In this document: one piece after another, positions 57,001-64,000 of the stretch
Position numbering within the stretch: position 1 is the stretch's first letter
Layout of the letters: each line of letters opens with the position of its first letter
NCBI GenBank assembly: GCA_020466095.1
Contig: CM035809.1
Span: 22,890,942 to 22,954,941 of the forward strand
DNA: 64,000 nt
Reading direction: 5' to 3'
Origin: Chlorops oryzae
Taxonomy: Eukaryota; Arthropoda; Insecta; Diptera; Chloropidae
Position numbers and translations under genes: made by a program
The notes under the pieces: model-generated
Database searches by the model: none
Seen by the model: the letters and a program-made list of their open reading frames with translations, nothing else
Told to the model about the DNA's origin: nothing

Positions 57001-60000
57001 TGTTAAAGGAGGCTTTTGTGTTAAGCGGCCATTAACACCATGTGTTGTACGTGTTTTTCCATACAAATTCTTAACACGAAAGCCAAGTGTTATTCTCAAT
57101 AACACCTCGGTAACACCTCATTCGATAAGAAAATATCGATTTATCGTATCGAAATTCGTGCATATCTAACTGTCAAAATGAAATCAAAACAAAAAGCGAC
57201 AAAGAAACTTTGTTTTCAATATTTTTGTAATATTTAGAAAATAATTTTTCAGATTTGAATAAGAAAAAGCGGAAGAGCCATCAAGGTGTAATTTCCGTTT
57301 GAAAATGAAAAAGGTCTCCAGAAATAAAAATGTACTGATTTTAGCGCTTGTAAAGCTGGCAGCCCTACTTGCAATTGAAAATACACGAACAGCTGTCAAG
57401 CTTTAACACCTTCGTAGAATGTGCAAGTGGAAACGGTAGTGTTAAATCGAAGTGTTAAAGCTTAACACTTCAGAATTTAACACCATATGGAAACGTACTA
57501 TTAGGCTCATATAGAGTCTTGAACCTAGTTTAAACGTTTTGACGGTTTAAACGTTCAAATGATAGTCTTCAAGAGAGAGAGTTTAAACCTGGTTAATTAA
57601 ATTTATATGAAAATTTTTAAAAATTTCAAATAGAGCAAAGTTATTTGATTGAGTGTTAACCTGGCAGATGAAGTAATTTCCCCGGGAATATTCAGAATCG
57701 GGCTATAAAAAAGAATATACTACAAAATTTAACCTTTCGATGTTCTTAAACCAAGTTGAAGACTACGACCCCCTTAATGTAAAATTTTTCATACAAACTT
57801 TTTGTTTAACGGAACGAATACTTTAATCGTAACAGTAGCAAGAGCAGACCTTGGTCGATTATTTCGATAGCAAAAATTTTTGTGTGGAAATCAGGTTTTA
57901 ACCAATGGCAGCTTCTTATGTTCTTATAAGAAAAGATTATTTTCACTTGAAATTTAAGAACCACCTCCTTTTATATACAAAAGAATATTATAATTATGAT
58001 TTTTAAAGCAAAGAGATTTTACTTTAATAATGTCTAGTTTCTAATAGCGCAAGAATACCTGCAAATCTTTAACACATGCAAGCATGTTGAGGCAATACAC
58101 AAGGTATTCTAAAAGCCCTTTTAAATTTATCGCCTGCTAAGATGAGTATTTTCAAAACGGGATCTTAGAATACCTTCAGTATATTGCCTAATCGAATCAG
58201 TTACAATCGTCGCATCCGCAGTTCATTAAAATTGGTTCCATACGTTTTCATGTGATTAATTTTTTTTGTAGGAATTCCTACTCTATTTGAAATCAGGCGC
58301 ATTATTTCTTATCGAAAATTAAACAGTAAAAATAATAAAAAAAAATTTAAAGCGAGAGCCCCCTTCATTAATCTAATCAAAAAATATATGCTTAAATAAA
58401 TTCCATTAAAAAACCATCTTAAATTAAACTTTCTCAATCATTTTTCAATCAATCGAATCGATCACACAATAAATCAATCAATCAGCTAGTCAACTATTGC
58501 ATTCAATTTCATAACAAAAAAAAAAATAAATAAATTTGCAATAAAAAATTAGAAATTACAAGAAAAACAAAAACAAATTCAAAATCAAAAGTGAAATAGC
58601 AACAATAAAAAGGTCTGTGTTTGCCTCGTTCCTCCCCTCTCCTTAAGGTAACCACAGCAACAACTACTCCTCCAACAACAATTGCATTCCAACAACTCGA
58701 CGACGACAGCAACAACAACAACAACACCAACAACTACAAGAACAACAACAACAAGTACAAGAACAACAACAAGTACAAGAACAACTACAACAAGAACAAC
58801 AACAGCGACGCCATCTGACAAAACGTAGCGCATCCGAATCCCGAACGTTAACCAACAGCAGCAACAGTAGACGTAGTCACCGACGCAATCAACGATCTGG
58901 TAGACGACGACGCCGTCGTTATAATAACACCAACAGTTGCGCAATAAACAACAACAACAACAGCAACAGCGCTGTTAATTCAAATAACAACCCGAACGAA
59001 ATACAAAGACGACAACAAAGCCAAGGAGAAGAAGGGCCTATAATTGAGAACAATTTCGAAGAAGAAAACGTTCAAGACCCAAATCAGTTTCCAATTCCAA
59101 TTGAAAATTTTAACGAAACGAACAATAATAACAATATTAATCAGAACAACAACAATAACGAGGAGGACGAAAATAACAACAGTAATAATAATAATAATAT
59201 TGAAACCGATCAGAACCTAAGAAGAAACGCAACAATATCAGCGGATTTAGACGCTGAACAACAGAATATAATTCCTACCGAGACGTTTTACACAACAACA
59301 GCTACGACGACGGGATACAATAGAGCCCCAAATTTGGGGGCAGCACCAGCAGTGGGAGCAGCACCAGCGGTAGCAGCAGGAGCATCGGTAAGGCAGACGC
59401 GAAGCAGTAGCAGCAGCATCAGCAACAACATTGGTGGTGGACCGAATCATAGTAACGAATACTATCACGGCAGCAGTGGCAGCAGCGGAATCCATATATT
59501 ACAACAACAACAACAACAACAACAGTTCCCACATCATTCTCAACAGCAAATATTTGCACAGCATCAACCGACAACGGCGACTCCTATCACTCCAGTTAAC
59601 GCTATAGCAGCGCATTATTACAATTCTATACAGCAGCAGCAATTACCACCGCCACCGCAACTACAATTGCCACCGCCGCCAGCATTACACACGACACCAC
59701 AACAACGACAGCATAACCTACAACAACAACAACAACAACAGCAGCAACAGCTTAATTTACATCAACAGCCACAGCCAGTTCAATTTTACCAGACATTTCC
59801 AACGCCAATTATTGCCAGCTCAGCACCAACAGCAGCATTAACAGGGCCTCCAATTGTCCATTACAATCTCAATCAACAGTATTCAAATCCAGCATTGAAA
59901 GTCGCCACCGGGCCGCTCATATATCAATCGCAACAGCCACTTGCACGCTATCATCCAGCACCACATCAGCTTCCCCAGGCCCAAGCACTTCACGTTGCTG

Positions 60001-63000
60001 GTGGATTAAGCGCACCTCCGAACGCACATTCTGCATCAACAGTATTAGGGCCGCCACCGCCGCAAGTAGTTTCATACGCACAGCCCCCTCCTCCGCCACC
60101 GCCGCCACTCACGCAACAGCAGCACCAGCAGCAGCACCAGCAGCAGCTACTGCAACACGCAACGGGCACAGCATCCATAAATTCTTCTTCGCATACATTA
60201 CGGCGTAGTTCACGTAGCAAGACGGGTTCTTGTGTAAGCTCGGCAGCGCAACACGGCAGTGCTGGCGCAATTGCCGCCAACAATACTGCATCAACATTTC
60301 AGAGCGTACAGCAGCAGCAGCAGCAGCCACCACCAGGCATTGTTGCCGTTCAACATCAACATCTGCAGCAACAGCAACAGATCCAACACCAGCAGCTGCT
60401 GCATCATCAACATCACAGGCATCAATATCCATATCAACAGCATGCGCAGCAGTATCATCTTCCAGGCGGAAATGCTGGTGGCCCGCTCATTATGACGCAG
60501 CAATTACATCCGGCCTATCAACATCATCATCCTGCTGTTCCATCGCAAACAGCAAATCATTTTACGCAACGCGGTGGAATGATCGCCCCAAGCTGCGGTA
60601 TTGGTGGTGGTGGTGTTGCTGGTGGTTTCTTTTATAATTATCGCTCCACAAATTCGAACAATAGTAACGTTTTTGTTGCCTCGTCCTCCTCCACCTACTC
60701 ACCATCGTCCGTCGTCGCAACGACGCACAGTGCTGCCGCCTCTGCTTCCGTCTCCGATGTTGCTGGCGCTACCGCTCTCAGTAATTCGAACAAAGCCAGT
60801 GGTAAGTTTGTGCGACGCACCGACCGACACCACAGAGCTTTGCAAACAAATCGTAGTCAAAGAGGTTGTTAGCGGGTTAGCAGTAGTAATAGCAATAGGA
60901 GGATTTGATTTAACCAAAGGCAATGTCTATGCGGCGATGAGGGACTTTTAGAAGCATAGATTTATGTATATCGATGAGGAAGCTCAATTAACAACCTTTT
61001 ATTTTAATTTATGTTTTGGATTTCATGTTAAGGTGTTTGTGTGTGATATTTTTCTTAGAAGAGAACACACGTAGAGGCTAACCGTCATCACTCCTATATT
61101 TTTCCCCAGACCTGTTAAATAATGATTATTTAATTAATGTTTAATTGATTAAATTATTGATTATTTTACGATTACTCGGCAATTCTTCTTGAGTAATACA
61201 GAGGACCCCCGGTACCCCGACAAAGGATTTGCAGGGCAGTGTCTTAACATTCGAATTTTTCGGATTGTAGAGTGCTGCCTAAGACCTCCGATGGTCCGAA
61301 GTTTTTATCAACCTACAAATTACTAATCCAATGATAAGATTCTATATGTTTTACATTTCCATGGCACACCCTGAATAACAGTCATGCCGGTTTACAGGGG
61401 TTGTCGGATAATATAGGGATCGGATTACTTTGGGACTTCTGTAATTTGTTTATATTTCAATTGTAACGATTATTGATCTTAGTTCGGATTTAACAGGTCT
61501 GATGTGTACTTATCTTTCTAATGATGTAACGAATATTATTAATATGGAATATTTATGCACCTTGTTCTACTTTTACATATTCCGAAAGAAAAAATTTAAA
61601 GACATGAAGTACCAACTAACATTACATGAAAAAATATTAAAAAGGCGAATCCCAAACTACATTTTTAAAATAAATCGTGTTAAAACGGTCTTAAAGTGAT
61701 TTATAGACCATGCTAAATCAAAACCATGTTAAAACTAGGACCTTAATATCTTACGTACCAATATTTGTTTGAGGTCTTAGTTGGACTACTGAAGGCTCTT
61801 TAAATACATTTTTCTTTTTTCTACTTAGCTATTCAGTCAATTTTATATTCGAGCTTAAAGTTCTAAAGTATCCTGTACTGTAGTAGTTATAAGATCGTAT
61901 CCTGTTACATTCACTGCTTGTAATTCTAGCGCCTTCTTTATTAGTGATACCAAATATTAATGAGGTTAGAACTTCTACCACTAAAACATAAATATTTGTC
62001 CAAGTTGTCAGGCATTCTCTAGATGTCATCCGAATAACAAAAAATTTGAAACCAATGCGATTTCAATAGAAATCTATGCGATTTTGAAATTTTTTTTATT
62101 CGGATTCGATTTTAAGAGCATGCCTGTAAGTCAAATTTTTAAATTATATTGGCAAGCCTAGGTCAATGGAAGATTTTTTATATTGTTAGATGAATTAAGT
62201 GCGAGATTCAAAGCTATAAATTTAAAATAATAGAATATTTCCTTTAGTATGATGTTCGTTACATTATTAGTAGGACAAAAAGAAATATCTAAATTCAGCA
62301 CCTAAAAGTATGCATATAAATATTAAGAACTTTTATGATGGTGAGATGTCTCTTCGCATTGGTATACGTGTACCCATTTGATTACATCTTGACGCAGGGT
62401 TTTTTTTATTGTGCTGATCTTGTTAAAGCATCAATTTAGTTCCGAAAAGAAATGATCAGACTGATTCTAAATGTTCCCGGGTTTTTTTTTTGTAGCGGAC
62501 TTAAAAATATCTTATTCTAAAAAACACGTGGCGAAGGCAATATAATGGCAGTAAAAATTTCGTAAATTTTTAGCAAAGGCCATCGCGTTCTCCATTTAAT
62601 ATTGACGCTCAAAACAACTCGTTTTTTTCGCGCGTTAAAATGTCTAGCGATAAACCGGGGAATATTCATTTAGAATCGGGCTGTAATTAAATTGGTTTTA
62701 CAATAATCGAATGCATACTTTTAGGTGTTAATTTAAATATTTCAAGATTGTTTGAAGAGAATTAAATGACCTTTTTTCCTGGTTGTTTTAAAAACATCGA
62801 AGGAGGAATCTATGCTCTCAAACAAATTTTAAGGCAATTATTAATTTTTATTTTTTTTAATTGAGCGGTTTCTGCGAATGTTATTTATTAATTCAGCTCA
62901 GGATGAAAGACTTCTAAAGGTTTTTATTTGTAAGAAAAGGCTTTTGAAATTGCCATATATACTGTGGGGGAATTTTTGTAATGTTAATGATGGAAAACAG

Positions 63001-63803
63001 TTTCCCCTTAATAAATTTAAATTAGACTTAGCGAGTGTGCGTGCTTCGATTTGACAAAGGATTATGGAAGACATTTTATTTTAATAGGGTGATTTCTTTT
63101 TCGGATACGCCTGTATGCTTTTCCCCGTTCATACTTATAGAGAGCCTTGCTAGAACTAACGAGAACTTTTAATTATTCTGGATATTCTGTTGTTTTCCCT
63201 TAACTTTTATTGGAAGCGGGAAATCGCTTGAATTTGTTCATGATCTCAATGGGTTATGTTTATTCCATAAGAAATTCGGATGTGTTTGTATATATACTGC
63301 TAGATATATCGATAATATATAATGTAGTTTTGGGTCTATGGTGTAGGAAAATTTTAATGGTTGGATTGCATATAAAGCTACATATATCATTTGAAAAACG
63401 TTCAAAGAATACAAATACCCGACACACATTCATGCAGCACACACACACACACCCAAAAATTCACACTCACACACACACACACATGTTGACATACGCATAA
63501 ATAACCGTAATATGCATGGAACCGCATTGTAATGAAGCGTCAACAATTCCTTTTTGTACCATATTTTTTAAGCAGTTGCTGCGGATGCATTAAGCTATAG
63601 TTTAATGGCCCAACAACCACCCCTTGGAACACCACAACAATCCTCCACAACATCATCGCCATCATCATCATCAACTACAACAACCACCACAGCAACAACA
63701 ACAACAACAGCAGCTACTACAGTAAACTCAGCATATCCAAGCGAAGCTGGTGGACACAGCCAAGCAATTGACGCCACCGGTGGCAGCAGTAACCTAGCAA
63801 CAG
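49026..63803 (+). CDS. ctrip: ctrip-like (TRIP12-type HECT E3 ligase) N-terminal region, 3' partial
   Basis: Four exons seen: 49026-49872, 52525-53988, 58648-60801, 63576-63803, all joining in phase 1 (G|). TRIP12 is a nuclear HECT ubiquitin ligase with a long disordered, Ser/Lys/Arg-rich N-terminus before armadillo and WWE domains; Drosophila ctrip regulates the clock protein CLK. What I see is only disordered sequence: poly-Q/N/A/H runs, an acidic D/E tract, TPPKKRRY, TRSKT, and LRRSSRSKTGSC, which resembles a TRIP12 N-terminal segment. The armadillo, WWE and HECT parts would lie to the right. The frame breaks several times in exons 1 and 2. The identity is a reasoned guess; another large low-complexity nuclear protein is possible. 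Confidence 0.6.
50791..51252. mobile_element. Inverted-ended element rich in ACTAGT
   Basis: Ends CCCTGTAGGAATTTGAACTA and complement of CCCTGTAGAAAGCTG, with ACTAGT or close variants repeated at least eight times, concentrated near both ends. No ORF. Superfamily unclear. Confidence 0.5.
51478..52233. mobile_element. PIF/Harbinger-like element, 756 bp
   Basis: Ends TGCTATGTTCTCACTA and its complement; target duplication TTA at 51475-51477 and 52234-52236. Subterminal TTAACCC/GGGTTA words on both sides. Contains the small ORF at 51804-52070. Confidence 0.82.
51804..52070 (+). CDS. Small ORF inside a Harbinger-like element
   Basis: 88 residues from ATG to TAG: an amphipathic helical first half (FALLEMFKEAEKAKGILEAI) and a Cys-rich tail (CCTGKLPCQCRIKY...CIRC). 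Not recognised. It may be the N-terminal piece of a transposon protein; it may also be chance. Confidence 0.25.
   Translation: MEFALLEMFKEAEKAKGILEAIILEDNCNNRRNQNSLMELMMKAALQNVPRPVIKINISKHPSPLICCTGKLPCQCRIKYKPGFCIRC
52525..53988 (+). CDS. ctrip: ctrip-like exon 2 (frame-broken)
   Basis: Acceptor CTCTCCAAAG at 52524, donor GCAG|GTATGT at 53988/53989. It opens with PSKSDSSSTPPKKRRYNN, continues one base forward after about 52701 (VDADTEAAVDSDGSTHSC, TRSKT, STSRSRSTGGGGRYS), again one base forward near 53165 (SRKRSTPNSSIVGNKKK), and again near 53445 (EKSRTTAGAAAAGTLSIDNK). It ends in a strongly acidic D/E tract (about 53770-53975) and RLAG. All three steps go in the same direction. Confidence 0.6.
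54653..54838. mobile_element. Copy 2 of the element at 23858-24076 (degenerate)
   Basis: The right end CTCTAAACTGGAAACAGTGAT matches CCTAAACTGGCAACAGTGAT of copy 1. The interior shares CTCCACTAAAG and AATTTAGGG words. The left end is decayed. Confidence 0.5.
54849..55019. mobile_element. MITE, 171 bp
   Basis: Ends AGGGGTATTCACAAAGG and CCTTTGTGAATACCCCT, exact over 17 bp. ATT on both sides (54846-54848, 55020-55022). A second internal complementary pair (GTCGGAAAA, TTTTCCGAC). No ORF. Confidence 0.75.
56972..57500. mobile_element. PIF/Harbinger-like MITE, 529 bp
   Basis: Ends TAGTTCGTTTCCATATGGTG and complement of TAGTACGTTTCCATATGGTG; target duplication TTA at 56969-56971 and 57501-57503. 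The word GTGTTA/TAACAC recurs near both ends. No ORF. Confidence 0.85.
58648..60801 (+). CDS. ctrip: ctrip-like exon 3 (poly-Q/N/H rich)
   Basis: Acceptor CCCTCTCCTTAAG at 58647, donor GTAAGT at 60802. One continuous frame of about 717 codons: long Q and N runs, a basic RRSHRRNQRSGRRRRRRY patch (about 58870-58925, a likely nuclear-localisation signal), Ala/Pro and His-rich tracts, then LRRSSRSKTGSC near 60199. No frame breaks, unlike exons 1 and 2. Confidence 0.7.
62457..62683. mobile_element. Pogo-like inverted-ended element
   Basis: Left CAGACTGATTCTAAATGTTC and right complement of CAGCCCGATTCTAAATGAAT, with CCCGGG/CCCCGG steps inward. TA follows the right end; the left TA is lost. Shares its motif with the family at 30902-31296 and 35467-36710. 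Confidence 0.55.
63439..63483. repeat. CA microsatellite
   Basis: Two CA runs interrupted by CCAAAAATT. Confidence 0.9.
63576..63803 (+). CDS. ctrip: ctrip-like exon 4
   Basis: Joins exon 3 in phase 1 and reads VAADALSYSLMAQQPPLGTP, a Ser/Thr run, AYPSEAGGHSQAIDATGGSS and LATG before the donor at 63804. The acceptor is a tandem TTTAAGCAG, so use of the first AG adds one residue. Confidence 0.6.
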
Positions 63804-64000
63804 GTAATTTGAAGAACTGGTTGGTTGGTGGACGGCGTCGTCAACTCTCATATCGTTTGATTCATTTCGATATATGCGCATATGCATCATAAAAGTTCCA
63901 TTTAAAGGGGCATATGTGTGACATTTATTTTATCTTCTCCTTGTTTATGTTCAATTCAATTTTTTTCCTGGTGTAAACAGGAAATAATAAAATTTTTTTT

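Larger units (their letters stand above)
53989..58647 (+). other. Intron of the ctrip-like gene
   Basis: GTATGT to CTTAAG. Contains a (TA)n tract at about 54045-54071, elements at 54653-54838, 54849-55019 and 56972-57500, T-rich tracts at 55410-55616, and a solo Harbinger-like end near 56580-56640. No gene. Confidence 0.6.
60802..63575 (+). other. Intron of the ctrip-like gene
   Basis: GTAAGT to the tandem acceptor AAGCAG. It contains the inverted-ended segment at 62457-62683 and a CA repeat. No supported gene. Confidence 0.55.

Overview
This window is AT-rich, intron-bearing eukaryotic DNA from a higher dipteran fly (Schizophora). I infer this from proteins that read like Drosophila orthologues (a Cdep/FARP-type RhoGEF, GDP-mannose pyrophosphorylase beta, a Hus1-like checkpoint clamp subunit, a ctrip/TRIP12-like N-terminus), GT-AG introns, long CAG/CAA glutamine tracts and a dense load of insect-type transposable elements. 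The species cannot be fixed from the sequence. A tephritid or related fly is a guess.

Layout. 1-2555: 3' end of a long Ser/Gln-rich coding exon with its stop. 8459-13597: the C-terminal half (linker, DH, PH1, PH2) of a Cdep-like RhoGEF in five exons; its FERM part must lie upstream of the window, so the 1-2555 exon probably sits inside the Cdep locus as an alternative last exon. 15275-16658: complete four-exon Gmppb gene with one GC-AG intron. 16.7-26.5 kb: repeat-rich intergenic DNA with a 49-bp-arm palindrome, an RTE fragment, a nearly complete Himar1-like mariner, a minisatellite, and a dispersed repeat carrying two younger insertions. 26550-27404: single-exon Hus1-like gene. 27.4-48 kb: gene-poor DNA with hAT-, PIF/Harbinger- and pogo-like non-autonomous elements, tRNA-derived repeats and a 5'-truncated R4/Dong-clade retrotransposon in an AAT-repeat tract. 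From about 49 kb to the right edge: four separated exons of a low-complexity protein that I read as the N-terminal part of ctrip (TRIP12-type HECT E3 ligase), whose catalytic end lies beyond the window.

The genes do not form one pathway. They are housekeeping or signalling genes on the + strand: cytoskeletal Rho-family signalling (Cdep), nucleotide-sugar supply for glycosylation (Gmppb), the DNA-damage clamp (Hus1-like) and ubiquitin ligation (ctrip-like). The main surprises are a Harbinger-type element that keeps a MADF-like ORF and is nested in a pogo-like element, a Dong-like element beside AAT repeats, target duplications confirmed by paralogous empty sites, and frame breaks in conserved or long coding exons that look like single-base assembly errors.
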